From RPQJ01 sp035554635 (GTDB taxonomy: Bacteria > Pseudomonadota > Gammaproteobacteria > Steroidobacterales > Steroidobacteraceae): 25,600 nt of DNA. Position 1 is the stretch's first letter, and the number at the start of each line of letters is the position of its first letter. Positions 14,167 to 21,802 of the stretch are shown in pieces. Made by a program: the position numbers and the translations under genes. Where the stretch lies: the NCBI GenBank assembly GCA_035554635.1, contig DATMIB010000145.1:1-25600 (forward strand), written 5' to 3'. The notes under the pieces are model-generated. The model was not told the DNA's origin. It saw only the letters and a program-made list of their open reading frames with translations, and did no database searches.

Positions 14167-16422
14167 ATGCGAAGAACCCGAAACCGACGCAAGACCGAGT
14201 CCGGCCCCCGGCCGGCCAAGACCAAACGCGCACGGGCCACCGTCAGGCTTGCGCATTCCGCCGATCTCGCGGTGCTCAACGTGCTGCGCAAGGCGGGACG
14301 GCCGCTGCGGCTCGAAGAGGTCACGGCGACGTTCAGCCGCTCCGGTGCCGCCCAGGCGCAGGAGCAGCTCGCCGACCTCGTCCGGCGCGGCGAAGTCGTG
14401 CTGAACAGGCGTGGCCAGTACTGCCTGCGCGAGCAGCTCTCCGGGCTCACGGTCGGCACGGTGCAGGGCCACCGCAATGGCGACGGCTGGCTGCTGCCCG
14501 ACGACGGTTCGGCGCAGGTGTACCTGCCGGCCCACCAGATGCGCGAGGTGCTCCACGGCGACCGGATCGCCGCGCGGATAGACGGCCCGCGCTTCCGCGG
14601 CAAGGCGCAGGGCACGCTCGTCGAGGTGCTCGAACGACGCACGCGCGAGGTCGTGGGCCGGCTGCAGGTCGAGGCCGGCATTGCCGCCTACGTGACACCC
14701 GACAACCCGCGCATCACGCACCGCGTGCTGATCCCGAGCGGCCAGCTCGGGGGCGCCGTTTCCGGCCAGATCGTGCTCGTGGAACTGGTGCAGCAGCCGT
14801 CGCGGACCACGGGCCCGGTCGGACGCGTGGCACAGATCCTCGGCGACCACGGCGCGCCCGGCATGGAAACCGAGATTGCGATCCACTCCTACGGATTGCC
14901 CCACGAATTCCCGGACGAGGTGGTCGCCGAAGCCGAGGCCTACGGTGCCGCGATCCCCCTCGAGGCGATTCGCGGCCGCGAGGACCTGCGCGACATCGAG
15001 CTGGTCACGATCGACGGCGAGGACGCGCGCGACTTCGACGATGCCGTCTGGTGCGAGCGCAAGGGCACCGGCTGGCGTCTGGTCGTCGCGATCGCCGACG
15101 TCGCGCATTACGTGCAGCCGGGCAGCCCGCTCGACGTCGAAGCGCGCGAGCGCGGCACGTCGGTCTACTTTCCGAACCGCGTGCTGCCGATGCTGCCCGA
15201 GGCGCTCTCGAACGGGCTCTGTTCGCTCAAGCCGCACGAGGACCGCCTTTGTGTCTGCTGCGAGTTGCGCGTCACCGACGATGGCCGCATCACGCGCTCG
15301 CGCTTCTTCGAAGGCGTGATGCGTTCGGCCGCGCGGCTGACGTACCGTGAAGTGGGCGCTTTCCTCGACAAGCCCGGCGCGCGACCCGACGCGAAACTCG
15401 AACCCTTGCGCGAGCGGCTGCTGGCGCTGCACGGCGTCTACAAGGCGTTCACGCGGGCTCGATCCGGGCGCGGCGCGCTCGAGCTCGACACGCCCGAGCT
15501 CAAGCTCAAGTTCGACGAGCAGGGTCGCGTCGCGGCGCTGGTCGAGTACCCGCGCAACGACGCACATCGGCTGATCGAGGAATGCATGATCGCGGCGAAC
15601 GTCGCCGCCGCGCGTTTCCTCGACCGTCACCGCGTGCCGACGCTGTACCGCGTGCACGGCCTGCCCGAGGTCGACCGGCTCGAGACGCTGCGCACCTTCC
15701 TGCGCGAGTTCGGCCTCTGGCTGCCTCCGGCCGAGGAGGTCACGCCCGAGCACCTGCGCGACCTGCTGTCGAAGATCGGCGATCGACCCGACGCGGGCCT
15801 GGTCTCCACGGCCGTGATCCGTTCCATGCCGCAGGCGGTCTATCAACCCGGCAACATCGGCCACTTCGGGCTCGCGCTCGAGCACTACGCGCATTTCACT
15901 TCGCCGATCCGGCGCTATCCGGACCTCGTCGTGCATCGCGGCATCCGGCAGGTGCTGCGTGGCGGCGATCCGCAGGAACTCGTCGCCTGGCATGGCGCGT
16001 TCCCGCAGCTCGGGCAGGACTGCTCGTTCCGCGAGCGCCGCGCCGACGAGGCCACGCGCAGCGCCGTCGCGTGGCTCAAGTGCTACTACATGCAGGATCG
16101 CATCGGCGAGGAATACGACGGCATCGTCTCGGGCGTCGTCGACTTCGGCCTGTTCGTGCAGCTCGACGGCCTGCAGGTTGACGGATTGCTGCACGTCTCG
16201 GCGCTCGGCGCCGACTACTTCGGCCGCGACGCCTCGGGCTTTCGCATGATCGGCCGCAGTTCCGGCAAGGTGTTCAAACTCGGTGACAGGGTGCGTGTGC
16301 GCGTGACCAACGTTTCTCTCGACGACCGGCGTGTCGATTTCGAACTGGCCGGCGTGATGCAGGCCGAACGGCGGCCGTCGGGCCGCTTCCTGCGGCAGGG
16401 CGGACGGAGGCGGCGCGGATGA
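14167..16422 (+). CDS. rnr: Ribonuclease R (RNB family 3'-5' exoribonuclease)
   Basis: Processive exonuclease that degrades structured RNA and helps in mRNA decay and rRNA quality control. 751 aa. A basic N-terminus and winged-helix region (about 25-85) are followed by cold-shock domains (about 90-260). The RNB catalytic domain shows IDGEDARDFDD; the four metal aspartates are Asp283, Asp289, Asp291 and Asp292. The domain continues with VAIADVAHYV, GTSVYFPNRVLPMLPEALSNGLCSL and HFTSPIRRYPDLVVHR. The C-terminal S1 domain (YDGIVSGVVDFGLFVQLDG) is followed by a short Arg/Gly tail, much shorter than the Lys-rich tail of E. coli RNase R. There is little room for a leader: no clear Shine-Dalgarno, and the tRNA promoter lies just upstream. 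The stop overlaps rlmB (ATGA). Confidence 0.96.
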   Translation: MRRTRNRRKTESGPRPAKTKRARATVRLAHSADLAVLNVLRKAGRPLRLEEVTATFSRSGAAQAQEQLADLVRRGEVVLNRRGQYCLREQLSGLTVGTVQGHRNGDGWLLPDDGSAQVYLPAHQMREVLHGDRIAARIDGPRFRGKAQGTLVEVLERRTREVVGRLQVEAGIAAYVTPDNPRITHRVLIPSGQLGGAVSGQIVLVELVQQPSRTTGPVGRVAQILGDHGAPGMETEIAIHSYGLPHEFPDEVVAEAEAYGAAIPLEAIRGREDLRDIELVTIDGEDARDFDDAVWCERKGTGWRLVVAIADVAHYVQPGSPLDVEARERGTSVYFPNRVLPMLPEALSNGLCSLKPHEDRLCVCCELRVTDDGRITRSRFFEGVMRSAARLTYREVGAFLDKPGARPDAKLEPLRERLLALHGVYKAFTRARSGRGALELDTPELKLKFDEQGRVAALVEYPRNDAHRLIEECMIAANVAAARFLDRHRVPTLYRVHGLPEVDRLETLRTFLREFGLWLPPAEEVTPEHLRDLLSKIGDRPDAGLVSTAVIRSMPQAVYQPGNIGHFGLALEHYAHFTSPIRRYPDLVVHRGIRQVLRGGDPQELVAWHGAFPQLGQDCSFRERRADEATRSAVAWLKCYYMQDRIGEEYDGIVSGVVDFGLFVQLDGLQVDGLLHVSALGADYFGRDASGFRMIGRSSGKVFKLGDRVRVRVTNVSLDDRRVDFELAGVMQAERRPSGRFLRQGGRRRRG

Positions 16423-17246
16423 AGCACCGCCACGAACGTCACGGGCACCGCGAGGCGAAACAGGCGCGCACACAGGCGTCGGCAGTCGCGAACGTGGCGT
16501 ACGGCATCCACGCGGTGCGCGCTTTGCTGTCGCGTCATCCGGGGCGCGTGCGCCAGGTGTGGCTCGCGCAGGGCGGCGAGACAGCGATCCGACTGCAAGA
16601 GATCCGCACGCTGGCGAGCGACGCCGGCATCGCGACACGGACGGTCGAGCAGTCCGAGCTCGACCGTCTCGCCGACGGCGAACGTCACCAGGACGTGGTG
16701 GCCGAGGTCGCGCCGCGTGCCGGCGACCCGGAGACCCAGCTCGAGGAGGCGCTCGAAGCGCTCGGCGACACGCCCGCGCTGCTGCTGGTGCTCGACGGCG
16801 TGACCGACCCGCACAACCTCGGCGCCTGCCTGCGCAGCGCCGACGCGGCCGGCGTGGCCGCGGTGATCGTGCCGCGCGACCGTGCGGCAGGCCTGACACC
16901 GGTCGTCCGCAAGGTGGCGGCCGGCGCGGCGGAGAGCGTGCCGCTGATCGCGGTCGTGAACCTCGCGCGCACGCTTCGCGACCTCAAGGAACGCGGGTTG
17001 TGGCTCGTCGGCACCTCCGACGACGCGCCGCGCACGCTCTACGAGGTCGACCTGACCGGCCCGACCGTGATCGTGATGGGCTCGGAGGGCGAGGGCATGC
17101 GGCGATTGACGCGGGAGGCCTGCGACGAACTCGTCGCGCTGCCGATGGCCGGCGCCGTCGAGAGCCTGAACGTGTCGGTGGCGACCGGGGTCGCGCTGTT
17201 CGAGGCCGTGCGCCAGCGACGCGCGATCGCGATCAAGCCGAGGTAA
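16419..17246 (+). CDS. rlmB: 23S rRNA (guanosine-2'-O-)-methyltransferase RlmB (SPOUT/TrmH family)
   Basis: Methylates the 2'-O of G2251 in the peptidyl-transferase loop of 23S rRNA using SAM. 275 aa. A His/Arg-rich start is followed by the substrate-binding N-terminal domain beginning YGIHAVRALL. The SpoU domain carries its three motifs: LDGVTDPHNLGACLRSADAAG, VIVMGSEGEGMRRLTRE and LPMAGAVESLNVSVATGVALFE. The last two form the SAM knot. It overlaps rnr by 4 bases, so the two are translationally coupled. E. coli shows the same rnr-rlmB pairing. Confidence 0.96.
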   Translation: MKHRHERHGHREAKQARTQASAVANVAYGIHAVRALLSRHPGRVRQVWLAQGGETAIRLQEIRTLASDAGIATRTVEQSELDRLADGERHQDVVAEVAPRAGDPETQLEEALEALGDTPALLLVLDGVTDPHNLGACLRSADAAGVAAVIVPRDRAAGLTPVVRKVAAGAAESVPLIAVVNLARTLRDLKERGLWLVGTSDDAPRTLYEVDLTGPTVIVMGSEGEGMRRLTREACDELVALPMAGAVESLNVSVATGVALFEAVRQRRAIAIKPR

Positions 17247-17249
17247 TCA

Positions 17250-17296
17250 CCTCACTCGCAGTGCGTACGACCTCTCCCGCGCAAGCGCGGGAGAGG
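17250..17296 (-). repeat. REP-like double-hairpin element, copy 3 (inverted)
   Basis: On the minus strand this starts CCTCTCCCGCG, loop CTTG, CGCGGGAGAGG (plus-strand arms 17271-17281 and 17286-17296, perfect 11-bp stem). It continues TCGTACGCACTGCGAGTGAGG, matching the element at 10868-10911 with few changes. It fills almost the whole gap between the convergent rlmB and PNPOx-like genes and may act as a two-way terminator, though no T-tract is present. Confidence 0.75.
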
Positions 17297-17308
17297 TGAA
17301 GAGTGCGT

Positions 17309-17812
17309 TCAAGCGGTCCGCGGCGGCAGGTCGAGGTCCGCGGTCTTGCCGGCGTATTCTTTCTTCGGGTCGCGCCCGAGCAGCAGCTTGACCGCGGCGA
17401 ACACGCCGCGTTCGTTCAGCCAGACCTGCAAGCGCTCCGGGTCGAATCGCAGCAGCTGCAGTTTCGGATCGTCCTTGCCGCCTTCGTACCAGGCCGCCAC
17501 GAACGGGTTCCACAGCCGGTCGATCGTGGCGCGATCGTTCGAGGGTGTGAGCGTGCCATCGAGCGATCCGAACAATTCGTGGTCCTTGGCGGCAAAATGG
17601 GCAACCGCGCGGCGGCCGGTGCCGAGCTGGCGGACGAAGTCGGTGTCGCGGGCCGAAAAGAACCAGACGGGCTCGTTGCCGCCGTCGCCCTCGAGCTGCG
17701 CCGTCATCGGCTGCGAGTGACCGTCTTCGATCCCGGACAGGCCCAGCATGACGGTCCGGTCCGACTTGAGGGCCCGCCAGAAGCGTTCGCCGAGTTCGCG
17801 TTCACTGTCCAT
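17309..17812 (-). CDS. General-stress-protein-26-like, pyridoxamine-phosphate-oxidase-fold protein
   Basis: 167 aa. Start ATG 17812 was chosen over an upstream in-frame GTG because AAGGAG (17822-17827) lies 9 bases before it. The segments ELGERFWRALKSDRTVMLGL, SQPMTAQLEG, VWFFSARDTDFVRQL and LWNPFVAAWYEGGKDDPKLQLLRFDPE are typical of the Pyrid_ox_like (Gsp26) group, which binds flavin or similar cofactors. It is not PdxH: the length and C-terminus differ. The physiological role is unknown and probably stress-related. It is inserted between rlmB and rpsF, which are often adjacent in relatives, and is separated from rlmB by a REP-like element. Confidence 0.85.
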   Translation of the reverse strand: MDSERELGERFWRALKSDRTVMLGLSGIEDGHSQPMTAQLEGDGGNEPVWFFSARDTDFVRQLGTGRRAVAHFAAKDHELFGSLDGTLTPSNDRATIDRLWNPFVAAWYEGGKDDPKLQLLRFDPERLQVWLNERGVFAAVKLLLGRDPKKEYAGKTADLDLPPRTA

Positions 17813-17975
17813 GCCGTGCACTCCTTTGCGTTGGCGGCGTGTGCTGGCACTCTACTGGCGCAGCGCGATGCCCCGCGTAGGACGCCGCGGCCGATCGGGG
17901 GCAGCGCACCGGCAGGCTCGGGCGCGGGCGTGCGCCGCCAACGGTCGTCCCCTATCTCCTGACGGAGCTCTCCGC

Positions 17976-17981
17976 TATACT
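17976..17981 (+). promoter_or_regulatory. -10 box of the rpsF operon promoter
   Basis: TATACT, followed by a GC-rich discriminator GCGCGGC, lies 108 bases before the rpsF start in the gap between divergent genes. The -35 region is not well conserved. Position and discriminator fit a ribosomal-protein promoter. Confidence 0.5.
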
Positions 17982-17989
17982 GCGCGGCT

Positions 17990-18015
17990 CCGTACGGCCT
18001 GCACAGGCCGTGCGG
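17990..18015 (+). promoter_or_regulatory. Hairpin in the rpsF leader, candidate S6:S18 autoregulatory site
   Basis: CCGTACGGCCTG (17990-18001) pairs with CAGGCCGTGCGG (18004-18015) over 12 positions, one of them a G-U pair. It begins 9 bases after the TATACT box, at the expected 5' end of the transcript, and contains CCG steps. In many bacteria the S6:S18 complex binds a leader hairpin with a CCG bulge and represses this operon. The exact match to that fold was not verified here. Confidence 0.4.
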
Positions 18016-18088
18016 GGTTGTTCAACTCCTTGTCGCACCTCGCTTTTTCGTGGCGTTGGGCGACTCACATCCGCAAGGAGACTTTGTC

Positions 18089-18484
18089 GTGCGTCATTAC
18101 GAAATCGTATTCCTGGTCCACCCGGATCAGAGCGAGCAGGTTCCTGCCATGATCGAGCGCTACCGCGGCATCATCACCGCGGCCGGTGGCGCGATCCACC
18201 GCCTCGAGGACTGGGGCCGTCGCCAGCTCGCCTACCCGATCGCCAAGGTCCACAAGGCCCACTACGTCCTGATGAACGTCGAGTGCGACAAGACCACGCT
18301 CGACGAGCTGACGGGCGGCTTCCGCTTCAGCGACGCCGTGATCCGCCACCTCGTGCTGTCGATGCCGTCCGCCGTGACGGAACCGTCGCCGATGGCCCGC
18401 GCCGAGGAAGAGGGCGGTCGTGGCGAAGACGGCGCTGGCAGCGGCCAGGCCGAGAGCAGCAACGAGGAAGCGGCCGCGGGCTGA
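18089..18484 (+). CDS. rpsF: 30S ribosomal protein bS6
   Basis: Component of the 30S platform that binds 16S rRNA together with S18. 131 aa from a GTG at 18089; AAGGAG at 18075-18080 gives 8-base spacing and fixes the start. The core reads MRHYEIVFLVHPDQSEQV, IHRLEDWGRRQLAYPIAK and HYVLMNVE. The C-terminal tail after residue 100 is acidic and Gly-rich (AEEEGGRGEDG...EEAAAG), longer than average and probably disordered. It is followed by rpsR 62 bases on, with no priB in between. It is likely autoregulated through the leader hairpin. Confidence 0.98.
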   Translation: MRHYEIVFLVHPDQSEQVPAMIERYRGIITAAGGAIHRLEDWGRRQLAYPIAKVHKAHYVLMNVECDKTTLDELTGGFRFSDAVIRHLVLSMPSAVTEPSPMARAEEEGGRGEDGAGSGQAESSNEEAAAG

Positions 18485-18546
18485 GCCCGGCGGACCCTTC
18501 CTGCACTGTTCGCACATTCCAAGCACATATTTCCGGGTGACATCAC

Positions 18547-18771
18547 ATGGCACGTTTTTTCCGTCGCCGTAAGTTCTGCAAGTTCACGGCCGAGGGCGTC
18601 GAGCGGATCGATTACAAGGATCTCGCCACGCTGAAGGGCTACATCACCGAGACCGGCAAGATCGTCCCGAGCCGCATCACCGGCACGCGGTCGAACTACC
18701 AGCGCCAGCTGGCGCTCGCGGTGAAGCGCGCCCGCTACCTTTCGCTGCTGCCGTACACGGACCAGCACTGA
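18547..18771 (+). CDS. rpsR: 30S ribosomal protein bS18
   Basis: Partner of S6 on the 30S platform. 74 aa, the standard length: MARFFRRRKFCKFTAEGVERIDYKD, the conserved PSRITGT and the NYQRQLALAVKRARYLSLLPY ending are all visible. A single Cys (KFCKF) is present, so there is no full zinc site (C+ form). Part of the rpsF operon. Confidence 0.98.
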   Translation: MARFFRRRKFCKFTAEGVERIDYKDLATLKGYITETGKIVPSRITGTRSNYQRQLALAVKRARYLSLLPYTDQH

Positions 18772-18838
18772 CCCGCACCCCGGTGGGTGTGCCGCGCGGC
18801 TCGCGTCGTCGACGCGGGCCGCCGGAGCACGCACGACC

Positions 18839-19765
18839 ATGAACCGATCGCTGGCCCAGTGGCTTGCCGACAACCCCGGCGCAGCCGTCGTCCTGACCGG
18901 ACTGCTAGGGCTGCTGCCGTTGCTCGGGCTCGGGTTCGCTTTCTTCCTGCCGGGCGCCGTGCCCGCGCTGATCACGCTCGTGCGCGGTCCGCGCATGGGT
19001 GCGGTCGTGGCGCTGGGGGGCAGCGGCCTGCTTGCGGCGTCGATGCTGGTGTTCGGCCGGCCGATGGCGGTGGGTTTCATCTACTCGGTCTGGGTGCTGG
19101 GGCCGCCACTGGCGTTGGCGGTGCTGCGCGCGCGGACCGAGTCGCTGGCGCTCTGCCTGCAGGTCGCGACGCTCGTCGGCGCGCTGGTGCTGGTGGTCCT
19201 GCACGTCGCGTTCGGCGATCCCGAGCGTTTCTGGGCGCCGTTCGTCCGGGACCTCGCGGCCGAGATGCAGCGCCACGGCCTGCCGACGGAACTGTTCGAG
19301 GATGGGCTCGCAGAAACGCTGGCCCGCACGCTCTGGGGCTGGGTCGTCGTGCTGACGATGCTGCTCGCGATGTGTGCGCTGTTCCTGGCGCGCTGGTGGC
19401 AGTCGTTGCTCGCGCAGGCGGGACGCTTCGGCACCGAGTTCCGCGAGCTGCGCCTGGGCCGGGTGCTCGGCATCGCGGCGGCGGTGTTCGTGGGCTGGTC
19501 GCTGCTGGTGACGCTCGCGCAGTTCGACGCGCGGCCGCTCGTCGACGACATCAGCCGCCTGTTCCTGGGCGCGCTCGTGATCGTCGGGCTCGCGGCGGCC
19601 CATCGCGCGGTGGCCAACGGCCGGTTCGCGCCGGTGTGGCTCTGGGTCACCTACGCGGCGCTGCTGCTGGTGGCGCCGATCGCCGTGATCGTGCTCGCGG
19701 CCTGGGGATTCGTGCACAACTGGTTCTGGTCGCAGCGCGTGGCGACACCCGTCGGACGGCATTGA
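18839..19765 (+). CDS. DUF2232-like (YybS-type) multi-pass membrane protein
   Basis: 308 aa, strongly hydrophobic, with about eight likely membrane segments, for example near residues 15-40, 50-70, 78-95, 103-125, 165-185, 210-232, 245-260 and 270-292. No catalytic motif is recognisable. A membrane protein of this kind sits between rpsR and rplI in Pseudomonas, and a DUF2232 protein (YybS) lies near rplI in Bacillus, which is the main basis for the family call. ATG 18839 is the first codon of the frame that fits, 67 bases after rpsR; no strong Shine-Dalgarno. Function unknown; a transport-related energy-coupling fold has been suggested for the family. Confidence 0.75.
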   Translation: MNRSLAQWLADNPGAAVVLTGLLGLLPLLGLGFAFFLPGAVPALITLVRGPRMGAVVALGGSGLLAASMLVFGRPMAVGFIYSVWVLGPPLALAVLRARTESLALCLQVATLVGALVLVVLHVAFGDPERFWAPFVRDLAAEMQRHGLPTELFEDGLAETLARTLWGWVVVLTMLLAMCALFLARWWQSLLAQAGRFGTEFRELRLGRVLGIAAAVFVGWSLLVTLAQFDARPLVDDISRLFLGALVIVGLAAAHRAVANGRFAPVWLWVTYAALLLVAPIAVIVLAAWGFVHNWFWSQRVATPVGRH

Positions 19766-19861
19766 AGACGCGCACCGCTTGAGCAGCGCCCTGGACCCCG
19801 GGGTGCTGGACGGTTGAACGTTAGACAGACAGATACTGAAGATCGATCGAGGGACACTACG

Positions 19862-20311
19862 ATGGAAGTCATCCTGCTGCAGAAGGTTGCCAACCTCGGC
19901 AACATCGGCGACAAGGTCAAGGTCAAGCCGGGCTACGGCCGCAATTTCCTGCTGCCGTCGGGCAAGGCCGCGCTGGCCACTGCCAACAACCTGAAGAAGT
20001 TCGAGGAGCGTCGCGCCGAGCTCGAGAAGGCCGCCGCCGACTCGCTGACGAGCGCGCAGGGCCGCGCCCGCCAGCTCGAGAACTTCAAGCTCGAGCTGCG
20101 CGCCAAGGCGGGCACCGAGGGCAAGCTGTTCGGCTCCGTCGGCACGTCCGACATCGCCGAAGCGCTGACCAACGCGGGCATCGCGATCGAGCGCAGTGAA
20201 GTGCGCCTGTCGGGCGGCCCGATCCGCCTCATCGGCGACCACACCGTCAAGCTGCACCTGCACACCGACGTCGAGATCGACCTCCCGGTCACGATCACGG
20301 CCGAAGACTGA
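19862..20311 (+). CDS. rplI: 50S ribosomal protein bL9
   Basis: Two-domain protein of the 50S subunit near L1. 149 aa, standard length. The N-terminal signature MEVILLQKVANLGNIGDKVKVKPGYGRNFLLPSGKA is complete. A long connecting helix (NNLKKFEERRAELEKAAADSL) follows, then the C-terminal rRNA-binding domain with KLFGSVGTSDIAEAL and RLIGDHTVKLHLHTDVE. ATG 19862 is preceded by GAGGGA. The open frame extends 16 codons upstream without similarity. Confidence 0.98.
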   Translation: MEVILLQKVANLGNIGDKVKVKPGYGRNFLLPSGKAALATANNLKKFEERRAELEKAAADSLTSAQGRARQLENFKLELRAKAGTEGKLFGSVGTSDIAEALTNAGIAIERSEVRLSGGPIRLIGDHTVKLHLHTDVEIDLPVTITAED

Positions 20312-20342
20312 TCCTGCCCCGATCGGGGTAGCATCCGTCTCC

Positions 20343-21794
20343 ATGGAGCAGCAGGACAGCGACAGCGCTCGGGGGTCCTCCCGACAGCGCCGCAAGCCCC
20401 GTCTCGTCCTCTCGGACGAGGCGGCGGCGTTGCGCGTGCCGCCGCACTCGCTCGAGGCCGAACAGGCCGTGCTCGGCGGCCTGCTGCTCGACAACAGCAC
20501 CTGGGACGCGATCGCCGACCGGCTGCGCGCCGAGGACTTCTACCGTCGCGACCACCAGCTTATCTTCGGCGCGATCCTCGACCTGTCGCAGCGCGGTGAG
20601 CCGAGCGACGCGGTCACCGTCGCCGAGCACCTGACCCGCAACGGCCAGGCCGAAGAAACGGGTGGCCTCGCGTATCTCGCGGGCCTCGCGCGTGACACGC
20701 CGACGGCCGAGAACATCAAGGCGTACGCGGACATCGTCCGCGAGCGCTCGCTGCTGCGCCAGCTGATCCAGGTCAGCGGCGAGATCGCCGGCAGCTGCTA
20801 CGAAGCCGAGGGCCGTCCGGCCAACGAGCTCGTCGACGACGCCGAGCGCAAGATCTTCCAGATCGCCGAAAAAGGCCGCCGCCAGGGCACGGGCTTCCAG
20901 CCGGTGCGCGAGGTCCTCGGGATCACGATCGACCGGCTCGACATGCTGCACGCCAACCAGGGCGCGCTGACGGGCCTGTCGACCGGCTACAACGAGCTCG
21001 ACAAGATGACGGCCGGGCTGCAGCCCGGCGACCTGATCATCGTCGCGGGCCGCCCGTCGATGGGCAAGACCACGCTCGCGCTCAACATCGGCGAGAACGC
21101 GGCGATCGCGGCCAACAAGGCGGTCGCGGTGTTCTCGATGGAAATGTCGCGCGAACAGCTCGCGTTCCGCATGATTTCCTCGCTCGGCCGCGTCGACCAG
21201 GGCCACATGCGCACCGGCAACTTCGGCGACGAGGACTGGGCGCGGATCAACAGCGCCATCGCGCAGATGAAGACCGCGCCGGTCTACATCGACGACACCG
21301 GCTCGCTCACGCCGACCGAGGTGCGCGCCCGCGCGCGTCGCCTCGCGCGCGACTGCGAAAAGCAGGGCGGCCTCGGCCTGATCATCATCGACTACCTGCA
21401 GCTGATGCAGGTCGCCGGCAACAAGGAAAACCGCGCGACCGAGATCTCGGAAATCTCGCGCTCGCTGAAGGCGCTCGCGAAGGAGCTCAAGGTGCCGGTG
21501 ATCGCGCTGTCGCAGCTCAACCGCTCGGTCGAGCAGCGCACCGACAAGAAGCCGGTGATGTCCGACCTGCGCGAGTCGGGCGCCATCGAGCAGGACGCCG
21601 ACCTGATCATGATGATCTACCGCGAGGAAGTGTACGAACCGGACACGCCGCGCAAGGGCATCGCCGACGTGATCATCACCAAGCAGCGCAACGGCCCCAC
21701 CGGCGAAGTGCACCTGACCTTCCTCGGCAAGTACACGCGCTTCGAGAACCTCGCCCACGGCGACTACAGCTACGACAGCGGGCCGCAGTACTGA
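20343..21794 (+). CDS. dnaB: Replicative DNA helicase DnaB
   Basis: Hexameric 5'-3' helicase that unwinds DNA at the fork and recruits primase. 483 aa from ATG 20343; the first 35 residues are polar and variable, then VPPHSLEAEQAVLGGLLLD begins the DnaB N-terminal domain. The RecA-like domain has Walker A GRPSMGKTT (Lys242), Walker B LIIIDYLQLM, SQLNRSVEQRTDKKPVMSDLRESGAIEQDAD and the terminal KQRNGPTGEVHLTF. No intein is seen. A small palindrome, CCCCGATCGGGG (20317-20328), lies in the 31-base gap after rplI. Confidence 0.98.
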   Translation: MEQQDSDSARGSSRQRRKPRLVLSDEAAALRVPPHSLEAEQAVLGGLLLDNSTWDAIADRLRAEDFYRRDHQLIFGAILDLSQRGEPSDAVTVAEHLTRNGQAEETGGLAYLAGLARDTPTAENIKAYADIVRERSLLRQLIQVSGEIAGSCYEAEGRPANELVDDAERKIFQIAEKGRRQGTGFQPVREVLGITIDRLDMLHANQGALTGLSTGYNELDKMTAGLQPGDLIIVAGRPSMGKTTLALNIGENAAIAANKAVAVFSMEMSREQLAFRMISSLGRVDQGHMRTGNFGDEDWARINSAIAQMKTAPVYIDDTGSLTPTEVRARARRLARDCEKQGGLGLIIIDYLQLMQVAGNKENRATEISEISRSLKALAKELKVPVIALSQLNRSVEQRTDKKPVMSDLRESGAIEQDADLIMMIYREEVYEPDTPRKGIADVIITKQRNGPTGEVHLTFLGKYTRFENLAHGDYSYDSGPQY

Positions 21795-21802
21795 TCCACC
21801 CC

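Noticed and set aside
14152..16899. A 915-codon minus-strand open frame over rnr and rlmB.
   Set aside because: Shadow of two well-supported plus-strand genes, with no recognisable domain or ribosome-binding site.
20317..20328. Palindrome CCCCGATCGGGG between rplI and dnaB as a terminator.
   Set aside because: Only 4 paired bases around a GATC loop and no U-tract; rplI and dnaB are probably co-transcribed.
18905..20500. A 531-codon minus-strand open frame over the DUF2232-like gene, rplI and the start of dnaB.
   Set aside because: It crosses several real genes and their gaps; the composition is typical of an antisense shadow.
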